DNA from: Stercorarius parasiticus
Lineage: Eukaryota; Chordata; Aves; Charadriiformes; Stercorariidae
NCBI GenBank assembly: GCA_013396915.1
Contig: VWZL01000903.1
Span: forward strand, 673,808 to 737,807
DNA: 64,000 nucleotides
Direction: 5' to 3'
Part shown: positions 12,596-38,194 of the stretch, one piece after another
How the letters are laid out: the number at the start of each line of letters is the position of its first letter
Position numbering within the stretch: position 1 is the stretch's first letter
The notes under the pieces: model-generated
Told to the model about the DNA's origin: nothing
Databases searched by the model: none
What the model saw: only the letters and a program-made list of their open reading frames with translations
Made by a program: the position numbers and the translations under genes

Positions 12596-15500
12596 CCTCT
12601 GGGGGAAATTAATGTTGCAAAAACACCAGCACACCTTTCTGTGTGCCTTTCCTTACGTTAGTGGCACAGTGGCAGTGCTAGAAAGTCAGGGATGCTCGTC
12701 ACCATTCTTTGTCCTTGTAGGATGTTCCATGGTCTTTGAATATACAAAAGAAAGCTCATGTTTCTTCTGCACCCAAGCTTTTCCTATTTTGAGGACATTT
12801 CTCCTGTACTTCAGAAGCACTGTGTTTGTCCTTCTGTCAGGGCTTTGAGTGATTTTCTTACCATTCTCCACCTGAAGCGTCTATTACTGTGAGGAACTGG
12901 AGAGGTGAAAGTGGGACCTTGAATGTGGCGTGGTATTGTGTGGAAAAAAATTTATGATTTATGGAGGTCTTTGCTGCTGAGAAAATTGTCCACTGCTCTG
13001 TGCAGTAGTTAGAATTTCCTAAAGCTGGCAACTCTGTGTCATCTTTGACATATAATAGCACCCTAATACAGTAGCTGTAGTGGGATTAATCTCTTCTAGC
13101 TTTAGACATCCACCCTTTGGCCTCTATATCAGAGCTAGTCACCATAAGCTCCCCTGGAGGAAGATAGCCCTTAATAAATTTTGTAGGCTACTTACCTAGG
13201 GGTAAAAGCCCATTTTCTCATTTTACCTGACAAATACCTAGGGCATTTTTCCAGTCCACGCTCAAACCACTTTTGCATTTTCCTCTGGAGCGTAGAAAGG
13301 GGGAAAACTTCCTTTATGGGTACAAAGCCTAGCAAATTAGCTAATCAAAGAACAAGAGCTGACATCCTTACAGGTCTAAATAAGCTTAGTTTCTGTTGGT
13401 GGTGACTTTTGTAGAGCCACCCTAAGGAACTGGCCTTTCCTGGTCACTTCATCGCTCCTTGCACAACCAAGGAGTTTCAGTGCAGTTCTAATAGGAGTTT
13501 GCTGCTGCTTTTTGCTTTGAGGTGATCGGAAAAAGCGTGATGGTGAAAAACCATGATTCATATTCATTCTTTCTATCCCATCGTCTTCAGAGGAGGTCAG
13601 GCTGACAGAGCACAACTGTACAGTGATCCTTCAAGGTGTGTGGTAGCACACGTGCTTTCTTGGGCACTCTATTTCTGCCGTGCCTGTTGTTCAAAGTGCA
13701 GAGAGTGGGGTTAGTCAGATGCGTCAGTGCATCTGGATAGTATATTGCCATTGCAGAAGATGCGGCTTGAGCTTTTTCCTTAGTAGATCCCAAGCAAAGA
13801 ACTGGGAATAAACTGATATTTTGCATGCAATAATGTACTTCTTTTTGAAATAACTTAATGGGGTATCATTGCTTTCAATATATGCGAATATAGTTGTATA
13901 CATTACCAGATATATAGATAGTTGTTTTTTATTTAGAGTTAAGATGAAATAAGAAGTAAAGGTTAATTGAGGAAGTACTAATGAAATTTGTACCTCAGAG
14001 GATGTATTTTGAAAGTTTGTCTTTCAGTCAAGCCACTGAAAGTTCTTGATGTTTGCTGGATGTTGCTGTGTCTGTGTGCAATTTGTAAACTTTTGTCTCC
14101 ATTGTTCCCTGCCATAGTTAAATAAACAAATAAAATGACAGACTATTACTGCATGTGTTGTTACATGTGTTTTACTTAGCTAGTTAATTACTCCATTCGT
14201 TAGCCGTTAACATGAATTGTATCTCAAGCCAAAGGAAAAAGGAGGCCAGCCTAAAGCTCTCTTCTGCTCAAATGTATCGCTTCTCTTATATTTTAGGGCT
14301 AGCTATTTCACTTCTTTCAATGCTGTGCAGTGCCACCACATCTCTTTGTGTGTATATCGTGCATTTATACATAGTGAGCTTTTGGTGTATTGCTCATGTG
14401 TCCACAGCTTTTACAATCCCCAGTTTCTTGACATTGATGTGCAAACCATTATAGAAGCCAAGCACATAGCAAATTTTGAACATTAATAGAAACAAGCTTC
14501 AATTAAGGCAAGATGGAGCTGGTAGAGGGTATTCATTCTAATGCGTCAGTGTCAGAAAATTGGTTGAAGAGAACATGAGGAGAGATGTGGTCTTCCTGAC
14601 ATGCCAATGGACGCAAGGCAACTGCACCCAGTGTAGCATGTACCTTGTTCCATGATGAGCAGGGACGATTAGTCCCACCAAAGAAAGGTTCTAACCAAAA
14701 GGTCAGAGCATGTTCTCCTGAGCAGTCGTGTTGGATCTGAGTTTTGAAGGATGACCTTCCTTCCAGGCAGTTCCGTACAAGCTCCTTTCTCCCATCACCA
14801 GGCCCTTTTGTTTTCAAAGGTTCTCCTATTAGTTTCCTAAAATGGGAACAGCTTGTCATTGATATCTATAATGATTTATTTTTCTAAGCAATTAAAATTG
14901 ATTTCTTAAAGCTATAGCAGCTCCCTCATTAAAGAGGATGAATCACTGAATAAAAAACGCAAAGGCTCTGAGTGTGAAAGGTGCGCTCAAGTTTCATTTG
15001 ATTTCAAGGAAAGGCTGGAGGGCATGGGGGAAGCAGGGCAGGATCAGTGCCTGAAATTGTGTTGTCTCCACACGAAACCCATTACAAGAATAGACCGTTC
15101 CCAACAGCCGTAGTTAGAAATCCTGAGCCTCCTTTTCCCAAACAAGCAGCAAGCCTGAGGGGATTTGCATCACCAGCTTGTACAACCAGATGCAAATGCA
15201 GGTATCCTGTGGCTTGCACACCTGCTGCTAAATATTTAAATATGTTTGGAGATCACACAAATTTCTCAGTGCTTTGTGAAGAGTTTCATGAAGAGTTTTA
15301 GAGCACTTCCGTAATTTGAAAATTGGAGTTTTAATGGCCTTTACTTGCTGTCTTGTTTTTTTCATTGTTAAATATGACAATATTATCAGACCTAAACCCA
15401 ACGTTTTCCTTAATTGTAAACATTATTTTCCATATATAAGAGAGTATTATTTTCAGATGTTCACCTTTTTTATTTCATGCATAAAAACAGGCTTTCTAAA

Positions 15501-16359
15501 AAGGAAAATGTCTTTCCACACTTTGAAAGTTATGAGGGAATGAAAGGACAAAGGCTTTTCTTTCCTAACAGGAAATTTTGCTATTTCATGTGATTTTTAT
15601 TTTTTTTTTCAATTTTGTTGTTACTTAACTTTAAAACGTTCCCATTTTTTTTTAAATAATACCATAAAGCTAATGAATGAGGCCTATTGTCTGAGACTTT
15701 CAAAGTGTTTCAATATAACGTTATTATGACATGACCATGTCACGTTAGCAAATTCTGAAATGAAATGTAGAATTTTTAAATGGATGTTTTATGCTTCTGT
15801 ATCCATGTTTAGGCTCTTATGTTAGTGATCACAGCTTTTAGGAGACACCATGAACCTTAACTGACAAAATTATGAAACCCAGACATTGACATTAGTAGGA
15901 GTTTACTGCAATTTACTGTTCTTCTAAGTACTGATGTAGCCTGTTGATGAGAAAATCTTTATGTCGCTGCAAGGTGCAGTCTCACACAAAGGCACATGTA
16001 TAGACAACATCTTTACAGCTTATTGTTCAAATACAGTTTTGCATACTACTTCAAAATACTGTGAAAGTTTTGCCATTCAGCTGTTGTTTTAAAAATGGGG
16101 AAGATGGCAGTATTTACTTATTACCTCATTTATCATTCCACAAACACCCTAATTTCGGATAGTTGTCAGGGGAACTAAATGAAAGAAATAGAGTAGCAGG
16201 ACAAAACATACCAATAATAGCTGAATTTCTTAAGATTTTAAATTCTGCCTTAGCCTAGAGTGATACTTGAATTATTAGAATTATTTAATAAGTGATAGAA
16301 ATATTTACAATTAAATTAAACCAACAGCAAAATAAGCTAGTTACACCAAGTATGATTGA

Positions 16360-23359
<7,000 letters not shown>

Positions 23360-23497
23360 ATGGCTACACAACTGACGACATAGAATTCTACTGGAGAGGT
23401 GGGGATAACGCAGTCACTGGCGTGGAGAGGATTGAGCTTCCTCAGTTCTCCATCGTGGAATATAGACTGGTGTCAAAGAATGTTGTCTTTGCCACAG
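23360..23497 (+). CDS. GABRB4: GABA-A receptor beta subunit, exon 6 (loop C region)
   Basis: This 138-base exon completes the split Tyr and encodes [19 protein letters not shown], then [20 protein letters not shown] and KNVVFAT. It forms the outer beta strands of the ligand-binding domain and the start of loop C, where the Phe and Thr of VFATGAY contact [27 protein letters not shown] and VVFATG resemble beta3/beta4; beta1 has NGGEGAV and beta2 RGDDNAV. The frame fixes the 3' boundary at ACAG, after which the intron begins gcaagt instead of gt. No nearby GT donor keeps the frame into exon 7. This is therefore a GC-AG intron with an otherwise ideal donor context. Confidence 0.97.
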
Positions 23498-23503
23498 GCA
23501 AGT
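23494..23503 (+). other. GABRB4: Non-canonical GC 5' splice site of intron 6
   Basis: The donor reads ACAG|gcaagt. Reading frame and the 138-base exon length require this boundary. GC-AG introns are a known minority class handled by the U2 spliceosome and normally need strong matches at the other U1-pairing positions, which this site has. The next GT, four bases on, would shift the frame into exon 7. Confidence 0.88.
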
Positions 23504-26500
23504 GCCCATTTGGTGTTTAATTTCCTTGTGTATGAGAATTACTGGTTTCTTAATCATAATTATATATAGTACTGTTGTGTGTTTGGCTAAAGAAATTACT
23601 TGAAAAAGCCTGGAGCGAGACGCCGATGAAATAGCATTTCTTGTTTATTTTTCTTTTTCTTGTGTATGTGTGTGTAATACCTAACCAGGCGCCTAAATAT
23701 CTGTGATCTAAATAAATATGAAGTCATTCACCTCTGAATCATCAGTTTAAACGTAGCCTGCAGGGTTACTGATCATACATAAGTACGTTTTGGCATACCA
23801 GGTCAAAAAGCCACCGTTTTTATGAACACTTCCCTACAACTTTTCAGCGCATGTTTGTTTTGTTGTTGTATAGTGAATGCAATGCCTTTTATATCTTCAT
23901 TTGCACTGATGGGTATATAGTACTGTATACATAGCCAGTGCTTTTGTTATCATTGTTAAGGTGCTAAAATTAAATCCCTGGTTTTCATCCTTGTTTCCTT
24001 GAAGATGTAATAAAAGTTACTGGTAACTCACAGCATTAGATGTCTTCAGGTGACATAGCACAATGTTGGTTTACGTGTTTAATGTTAGACACCAGCATAG
24101 GAAAATGTTGTTCCGTGTGAAAAGACCAAAGCAACACTGAAAGCCATCAGCAAGTGTGGGGCCACTTTTTGGGACCTCCAGTTTTTCAGTACTTTTCAGA
24201 CCACAGGAGTGTGCTGTTCCATCTGTCCCAACTCACTAGAACAAATGAAGCACAGCTCTATTATGTTTGTAAGCATCACTTCACCCACTCTTTGGACACA
24301 GCATCTGTTTCAAAGTACACAGAAACACAAATTGTATTTCAGAACAAAATGTAAATATTGCTGGGATTGAAATTAATAAGAGGAGGTTTGCCAACTGCTG
24401 CTGTTCTTGTTTATCATTGTGAATGGAAGGGCGTTTTAAAGATAAATCAATACTCTAACCCTGTATCGCTCCATTCTGCCGCCAGTGTTACCTTCCGCAG
24501 CCAGGGCTTACCTGCCCCTCCATGAGACTGGATATACTTTTGTGGAATAGCTCTTTGGACAACAATGAGAATACAGAGAAATTATTTGGGAAGTTTTTAT
24601 GACAGCCCAAAGCCATCTTTTAGTTCCATATGAAGTATTTAAGTAAAGACATGATTTAGTAATTCAGAGATGAGAGAGAGATGTTAAATTCAGGAAAAAA
24701 GAGAAATCCAAAGAGCTGTGAGGCAACTATGAGAGAGAATGAAAACTAGGGATGAAAACATTTATGTAACTGACCAAATATTCAGACTCATAACAGTTCT
24801 TTCCAAAAAAACTTGTGGAAGGAGTAAAAAAGTCTCATGCTTCAGGGTTTAAGGCAGCTTGGCATTAGGGAGTAGGATGAGACAGTCACAGAGAACAAAT
24901 TACTCTGTTTCTTGTACCATTTTCTGAAGCATATAATTTTTGTCACTGATGAAGACATGATACTGCATTTACTATTATTTAGGTACAGGACATTATGAAA
25001 ATGCTTGATTAATTATGAAATTTTATGAAAAGTATTTCCATGCAGGGGAAACATCACATTTGTTTCTCAAAAGCACATATTTAACTGTAGATCTGAAGCA
25101 TGCTAGTGAATCTGATGGATGAAGTCAGCACACTCTTTTCAAATTTCTTCTCAAGACCCTACTTCTTTTATGGCCCTAGTAATTAGGGCCAGTTTCTACA
25201 TTTTTGTGGAAAATAAGTCAGGCATGCTATTTGGGTTTTTTTTGGGCTTTGAGGTTATTGTAGTCTCAAGGGAAGATATTAGTTCTTTGAGCGCAGTATC
25301 TCAGTGAACATTTCAGAGATTTCAGTACTAGTGTGCTTTGATTGCATAAAACTAAAAGAAGACTTCAGAGTCATGCCATAAACAGCTTTTGGAGTAGTTG
25401 TTTCTCCTATCGTCCATGAAGAATAGTGCTGTATAATCTTGTGTAACTTATGCAAATGGCAAAATCTGTTCCCATAGTTACTACTGAGAAGCAACGGTAA
25501 GCGTGAGAAAAAGCCCATAGATAATGGCATAAAGCTGTGCGGGGCTGCAAGAATAGCGGAGGAACTGCATGCATGTTGAAGCATAGCTTTGGAGTTCTAA
25601 ATTATCTTGCCAAATGAGCAAAATGGGTCAGGAAAAAAGTATAAAAGGAAGTATGGACAAGTGCAAAATACAACACTTATACAACTAATTATTCCTATCC
25701 AAATTCAGGACAGGGAATACCAAGTTAGGCCAGATTTCTGTGTGTGGAAGTCTGGGGGTTACTATCAGTCTCAGACTGAACATGAGCCAATAACATCTTT
25801 TTGGGGGAAAAAAGAAAAAAAAACACATCCTACAAGGAGCCTGACTTGCATTGCTAAGGCCTGAGCTGCATATTTGTGGGTAGAACTCTTCAAGACAATT
25901 GTGGAGGAACAGAAGAGGGTCTAGGGAAAATTCCAGAAAATGGAATACACGAGGTTTCTGGAGAGCCAGGTATGATTGCGTAGTTCAAAAGAAGAGAACA
26001 CTTGGTGGCAAATAAAGTCTTCAAGTGTCTAGAAAGCATCTGCAAAGACATAGGGAATAGTTTGTTCTCTTTATCTATGACAAAAAAAGAGTATTTAAAT
26101 TGCCCCGAAGAAGAAAAATTTGGTTTGACTATCATTCTGACACCAACTGAAGGCCATGCAGGCTACCATAAGACATATAAAATGGCACTGGATGCCTAAG
26201 TGTCAGTAACTGAATTAAGCCCATAGGCAAATGATATCAAATCAGTGCTGTCAATGGAGCCTAAAGAGTTATTCAGCTCTTGAATACCTCTGTTCTGTCA
26301 AGTGAGTAGCTCTTAGGACACTATTAAATGCCTAAACATAGGTATCCTGTGCCGCTTGAGATGCTGTAGCTGTAGCTCGCTGCTTAGCAGTTAGGCCGCT
26401 GTTCCGGAATCTTAGTCTTGTGTCCTATGTGCCAAACTAGTGCTTCAGTATTAATTACTTAACTAGTATTAAGTTCACTCTTCAGTAGCCTAAGGCATAT

Positions 26501-27649
26501 CAAATGGCATTAGACACTTCTATACAGGCAATTAAATCACACCCTTAGAATCAGCTGGCTGTAAGTCTGGATCTCCGTGGTTTACATTGAGAGCTTATGT
26601 GTCATCCATGTGTAAATATCTACATGCAAACACCTGAAATGTAGTGCCTAGCCTGTGAGCTGAATCTGCCTCCTAAATGTTCGTTATCCAGAAATGCTAA
26701 GAAACTGAACAGGAATGGGGCTATGTAAAACACCACCTAAAAGCTTCAAGATATAAAGCAGTCAGAGGCAGATTAGCAACCTGTTGGTAAGAGGAGAGCA
26801 GTCTTAAAAGACTGGAAAATTAATTATTTGCTGTATTCTGAAAGATCAATCTGTAAAGTACATTTCCAATAGCCAAAGAACCTTCCCAGAAGAACAGATT
26901 AAAATGAGAATTCTGTAACTGACCAACTCTGTTATCTTGGTTCATACTTGGATAAAACAGCAAGAGACTAATTTAGCCTTGGAGCTAGATGTTTCAGCTT
27001 GGTAGCTTTTAATGAAATTGAAACAGAAACAAGTAATTACTTTTTACCAAGTGCCCAAATATACGAAAGAGGAATATTTTGAGCTAAGTTATTGATTAAG
27101 TATTTGTTTTCATGCTTGCATTCTCAATACTGCTGTTAGATTTAAATTCTTCAGGCCAAATTCTGTTATTCTTGTACTATTTAAATTAGCCCATAGACAT
27201 CAACATGTTATATGAGATGGGAGGAAGGGTAACAAATCTGGTCCCTGAACAGCAATGCTCTTCTTTAGGCAAAAACAAATTTTGATGGAATGTTAACAAC
27301 TAAAATTTCCTGGTAATTAATCTCTAAATGTACTGAGCCTTAATTGACAAATCATTATCCAAGCATAATCAGGCAAGTAACAGTGTAATTGTTGAGCTCA
27401 TGAAGAAATCCATTTTTATTAAATAAATTACACAAGATGGTTCCTTCTTAGATAAATAGAGATCTGGACTTACAGTCTTTGTTCCATGCAGGTTAGGACC
27501 CATCCTTTTCACTGAGCTTTAGCCATCTAGACAAAAGGGAAAATAAGTAGGGGAAATAAGGAATGTTCCTTCCTTTAGTTCTTTTTTTCCACAGATTCCT
27601 GTGGTCTGTTTGCTGGGGGTGAAATATTATAGCAGGCTGCAGGCAGGGC

Positions 27650-27684
27650 AGATCATAATAGATCATAGATAGCAATAGATCATA
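27650..27684. repeat. Three short direct copies of AGATCATA
   Basis: The octamer agatcata occurs at 27650, 27660 and 27677. It looks like a small degenerate tandem array with no evident role. Confidence 0.6.
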
Positions 27685-29837
27685 AAAGCAATACAGGTTA
27701 AAGTAATACAAACTTTTGTAGTCTCTGGAAAAGCTACCTAAAGGAGAAATCTGGCTGCATAGTATGAAAAAACAGGGCTACCAGTTTGTGTTTCAATTTC
27801 AACCTGAACTATACAAAGACCAACTTATTCTGAAATTTCCTGAGATCCAGACCTCCCAATAAAATTTGAGCTTGGAAAATCACCACAAAACAGGACAACA
27901 TTCTGTGTCAACTCCAGTAAGTAGCTGTGATGCCAGCAAGACTTTTGGTTAGACTGTCCAGGGGCTACAGACCCTCAAAACCTGCCCTGAGACTTGCAAG
28001 GCTGGGATTCATCTTGCTCTGATTTAAGGTGAATATAATTTCAGTGTCTACATATGAACTAAGCGTCTTAGTTGATGGGAATCTGGTCAATACCGTCCAT
28101 GGAGTCTGGAGAAAAATCCAATCCACCAATAGGCATCTATTTTAGGAAGAGACAGATAATTCTCTAGGTTTCATTTACTAGACTGACTAGATGAACTGAG
28201 ACTCTCCCATAAATGTAATTGGAGCTTAGACACCTAGCTCATGTGTATGCAGTTAAAGTGAGTTGTTTAATCAACTGCTATTTGAGATGGCATAGGGCAG
28301 CTTTCTTAGTCTCTAGCTGCTGATCGAAAAGATATCTGCCAGCTGCATGCTGGTGTCTGAGATATCATAGGACATCTCAAAAGGAGCAGTGCAGCCTTCA
28401 GATTTGCAACTGAATCTCTCTGTTACAGTCCAGTTCCATCTCTAGAGCAGGAAGAGAGCCAGCACTGACAGTCCTGGCCCTAGGTATGGTTCTTAGGGTT
28501 TTACCTTCTAGCTTTGGGGCAAAGAACTTTGTGCTTGAAACAACTTTATGTTGACATCTCTGGCCTTTGGACAATCTGTCTGGAGAGTCCACCTTTAAGA
28601 CCAGGTCCCACTAATTTTGATAATCACCTTCTGGTTAGATGGAGATGGTGATGAGGTAATGGATGATGATCACGGGTGAAGCATTCAAGATAAATGTCTA
28701 CAGTTTGCTCTGTTATACCGATTCTCGGTTCAGGATTTAATTACTGAGTATTACTGACATACATGACACGTCAATTCTCTCCACTGTTAACACACACCTC
28801 CTCCATCCACACCATTTTCCCTGCTTTATCAATAGCAAAGTGCTGTCTTCTTTCTCTGAGGTTTCCCCAGTGTGTCCAGGGTCCTTGGCACTGGAGCAGC
28901 CCAAGAAGAGGCTTTGGTTCAGTGATTCAGTTCCACTGAACCTTCTTGAATTAATCTTTCGGGTTATTTATCAGAGAATCAGTATTTTATGGGAGATTTT
29001 CCAGTCATCACCTCTATCAATGATATTCCACAGACACCCAGGCCTTGACAGGACTTGTGGAAGAGATTTATAGAGAATCCTTTACATGGGTGGTATATTA
29101 GATGAAAGAATTTTCCTCAACAGAGCTTTATAAAGATGTCTGTCTGATGCAGTACTCTTACAGCAGAAAGGTGATCAGGTCTGCTACATTTTTAATGTGT
29201 TTCATGATGGCAGGGTATGTTCCTGTTTTATTTACATTGTCTGCAGACAGAAAGCCATAGATACCGTTTCATAAGAAGCTCAATGAAAGAGTTAAGCTTT
29301 GTTAGCAAAAAAGCAGGCACCATTTCAAGAACAGAGTTTGTCTTTTGAAATTAAACATTGATCACTGGAAAACGAAGATTTTAAGCAAGCTAAATTCTAA
29401 ATGATTCTTTGCTGAAAGTTACATTGACTGCTTTAGACAGCCGAAAACCTTGGTCTGATTTTCATGATGAACTAAATTCTTCTGACTCTGCCAATAAACT
29501 TCTACTGGTGGAACTAGAAGGCATTTCATCCTGGAAAAAAATATTACTTATTGAAGTAATCACAGCAACCAAATACATTTACCAGAAGTTTCTTTTTACA
29601 ATGATAGTTCTTCTGAGATTGTTTGGTAAAACAGTTAAGGATAGTTGCATAAAGTTTGATACTCTCTGGATGCTTTTGCTGCCTGGAAATGGTGTAGCAT
29701 TTTTTTCTGTCATATGAGTCAAAGTATACCTAACTATCAGGAGTGTGATGAAAAGAAATCTGCTTTTTTCTATGCCTTCTTTCACCTTCTCTCTCAGGAA
29801 ATCCATCATTCTTGTGTATATGTGCAAGTATAATTTC

Positions 29838-29867
29838 TTATGTTCATATGCAGACATATGAACATAA
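29838..29867. repeat. Perfect 13-base-pair inverted repeat
   Basis: Left arm ttatgttcatatg, loop caga, right arm catatgaacataa. The arms are exactly complementary. The stem is short for a microRNA precursor, and the AT-rich composition suggests a simple cruciform or hairpin. Confidence 0.8.
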
Positions 29868-30343
29868 TTTAAAGGGAAGTTTGTAATTTTTTCTTTGTTA
29901 CTAGATGTAATCTTTCATATTTTGCACATATTTGCATTAGAATTGGGTGGGATGGGTTCTAGTATCTAGTTGGGCCCTCAGTGTGTTCAGAAGTGTTTTT
30001 TAGGATGTTGACTATAACTAGAGCTTTTAGATGAGCTATTAGAAGTATCGTATCTAAGACTAATAATGCAAACACTGAAATCATGAACTAATGTGTGAAT
30101 GACTACCTTTTTCTTGTACAGCTGTACTCAGATTTAACGCTCTTTGCATTTGGTGAGAGAAGTCATGATTTTTCAACTGTTTCAGGTTTCTAAATGGATA
30201 AAATATATTCAGTAAGATTAACACCAATTTTGAAATACACCAGTTTGAAGTTAAATAATAAAATGTTTTGTTTGAAACATTTATATTGAGGTTATTCATT
30301 TTTTTCATTATTTATTTGCTCCAATTGTAACAATTCATGACTC

Positions 30344-30382
30344 ATATATATATATACTGTGTATATATATGCACACACACAT
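30344..30382. repeat. Compound TA/CA microsatellite
   Basis: Alternating purine-pyrimidine sequence: a TA run, ctgtg, a second TA run, then gcacacacaca. Likely length-polymorphic. Confidence 0.9.
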
Positions 30383-30886
30383 AAAAAAATCATCTTTTTT
30401 TTTGCTTAAAATATTTTTGGAAGAAAGATTCTGTCCAGCTGTAATTGTTATTAGAGGCCTTTGGATCTGGTCTGAAGGCTTTTCCTCACTGGGATTCATT
30501 CCAATTTATTTTTGACACCACAGATAGCATGTTTCTCATAGTTCTGATGTAATTAAGTGCCATCTCATGAACATCTCTTCCATGTAAATATAAAACTATG
30601 CACATTATTAATCCTCTCAATATAAATACTATACATAAAACTGTATATTTGGATAAGCATTTTGCATGGAGACCTAAGCATCTGTTTTTAAAACCTAACC
30701 GGTGCTCACCCATCTGTTCAATAATCTAGAATAAGTTACTCTCTCTTTTCTTTGCAAATACAAACTGCTTGGGTATCACTGTATTCACTGCAAGGCTTCT
30801 TTTAATACCAACCAGTAATAGAGTGAAGGCGTTTTCCCTACTGTTCTGCAGATGTCATACTACCCCATAAAATGTTCATGCTTTAG

Positions 30887-35773
<4,887 letters not shown>

Positions 35774-37789
35774 TAACTGTATGAAACAAACAAAAAAAGC
35801 TTGCATAAAAACATCATCAACATCTTGGTTTTGTGGACAGACTTTGGCATTTTTATATTCAAGAACCTACACAGAAAATATATTTAGGCATGCAGAAATC
35901 GAAGTGAGTATGATCGGTATGACAAGTAACTGTAAGAAGGAGAAAACAATGGGAGTGCAGCTAGCTAGAAAATAAAGGCCGAGATCTACAAAGGAGTTTA
36001 TTTGTCTAAATCAAATATAATTTATTTTTGATTTTGTTGAAGTACCTGCGTAAGGGGATCTGGGATCTGAGCATACTTTTTCTCACTTCACTTAGAGCAG
36101 ACACATTTAGAATGGGAGAGAACAGATAAGGATTAGTTCTGCCATGGTAATTAATTGTCCAGCATAGCTGAACTGCTGTGTGTGGCATCGTCATCTGCTG
36201 CTGTTTAGGACCAGCAGAAAATTATGATTGCAAGAGAAACTTTCAAATTGATTTCTGAAGCATAGTATTGGCATGGTGTGTGCTGATTACACTCCAGCCT
36301 ATTTCCTTGCTTGGAGTATTCATCCAATAAATAACTTTTTTTTTTCCCCTCTCTGATTCCATGAAGAAAAATTCAAGGTCAGCTGCACTATATGATGTCA
36401 GCAAGCTATGTCAGTTTGAATAGGACATCTTTTTGTCTAAAATGCTCCCAGTGAGGCTTTCTCATTCTGTTCTGTTGAGTAAAACTATTTTTTTTCTATC
36501 ATCAGCTGTAATTAGAAGAGCTCATAGTGCTAAAACTACTACCTGTGTATTATATAACAGTATCATAAAAGTAATTTCAAGCTGTATTTTTTGATCCTAA
36601 TGATTCTGTCTGCTACAGTAAATGTAATGCACACCTAATTATCAAAACTGATATCTGTGAAATAATTTTTGAATCAATAAATTCATTTTTGTCCATAATG
36701 AAACCAAATTCTCATCACAGTTGGCAGTACTGCTTAGGACTAAGCTAGCAGGAAGAATGAATCCCCTTTCCTGGAAAAATAAATAGTTATAATAATAAAA
36801 AAAGCAGATGGGGGGAATAAAGAGTACCACTGAAAGTAATGGAGAAGATTTTAGCAGCAAGCAGGTAATGCAGATGTTCTCCCAAAGGAAACCATCTGGT
36901 GACTCTCATCCATTTAAATGATTTACATAATTCAGTACAAGTCTTGTTAATGGGCCCAATAGCACCCCATGCCTGACCGTTCTTCTATCTTGACATCAAT
37001 TGGTCTACATTGTCAAAAGAAGCATATGTACATTAACTAATGAAAATGAGGGGTTTTCATCGCGTAATTTTTATATCCCAGGTCTGACCATACAGTATAT
37101 CAATCTTTTTTTTCTCACTTTTAACTTGCAACCTTTTTTTTTTCTTTCTGGGCCATCTGAAGCAAATATCATGGACTGTTGTGAATTCTCTGCTGGTTTA
37201 ATAATAATATACACCATGCTTGAATGAAATTAGGATATAAATTCAGCACACCAGAGCTGAAAGAAGAGTGTGTTACTTTGTCCCTTGGAGTCCCAGCTGT
37301 AAAAAGGAACTCTGTATGCTTTGTAGAAACGCGTATGCTCATACTGACTGTGAATATTTGCAGTTCAAATGACATAGGATAAATAATGACGTATGGTTCC
37401 ATTCTGTGCGGAAAACATTTTGTCTCCAGGCCTCAGCTGGTGAAGTCAACAGAGCTTCACTGCAGTCACTGGATTCAGTGCCTTCAGACAAGCAATGCCA
37501 GCATACAATAGGGAAAGACAGGGACATTAGGTAGCGCTGATCAGAAATCTTCCTTTGAAACAAAGCATAGACAGAAAATGCAGATTCAGTTCATGTAGGG
37601 TGTCAAATCTGAATTTCTGATTTGAGAAACACTGGCAAATGCAAAGCCAAGGGGACTGCTCAGAGGTCCTGTTGCTTTCAGGATGAGCAACTCAGGAAAA
37701 ATCCATCTAGAAGACCTACTTTGGACAAAGTTTGCCAGAGTTTCCAGACACAGCAGCCTTGAAGCAGAAAAATGGTTTCCATTGTTCTG

Positions 37790-37941
37790 GATCATGCCCA
37801 CTGTGTACCATGCTGTACGGACATCCATGGATGTACAGACATCCAGGCTTGCTGGCGTTAGATGGGATTCACCTTTTTGAAAGGGGCAAGAGGATCTTTG
37901 CTCACAGGCTAGCGGGACTCATTGACAGAGCTTTAAACTAG
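37790..37941 (+). pseudogene. CR1 ORF1 remnant, C-terminal esterase end
   Basis: In one frame the DNA reads ...LALDGIHLFERGKRIF then AHRLAGLIDRALN and a stop at 37939-37941. The DGIHL phrase near the end matches the D-x-x-H motif that closes SGNH-type esterase domains, which are known in ORF1 proteins of CR1-group LINEs. Only the last 50 or so residues are recognisable; the catalytic Ser block and any zinc-finger part are absent. Homology is inferred from the motif and its position just upstream of ORF2. Confidence 0.65.
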
Positions 37942-38194
37942 TCTTGAAGGAGAGGGGGATGATACCAGGTTTGCCTGTGACATGTAGTGGGATGCCATGC
38001 CAAGGTTAGAGGGACAGGGTACCAGCAAGTGCCCTCAGCCTGTAGCTCTGAGACGTGCTGGCTACAGTGCAGCACACTTGAAGTCTTAGGGAGATGCGCC
38101 AGGGGCTCCTGAGGTAATACGAGCCAAGAGGGAAACACCAGTGAAATACCTCAAAGGAACTAAGGGGTGTTACTCTTAGAAAGTGAGATGGCCG

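Noticed and set aside
29838..29867. Possible microRNA precursor
   Set aside because: The stem is only 13 base pairs with a four-base loop, too short for Dicer processing.
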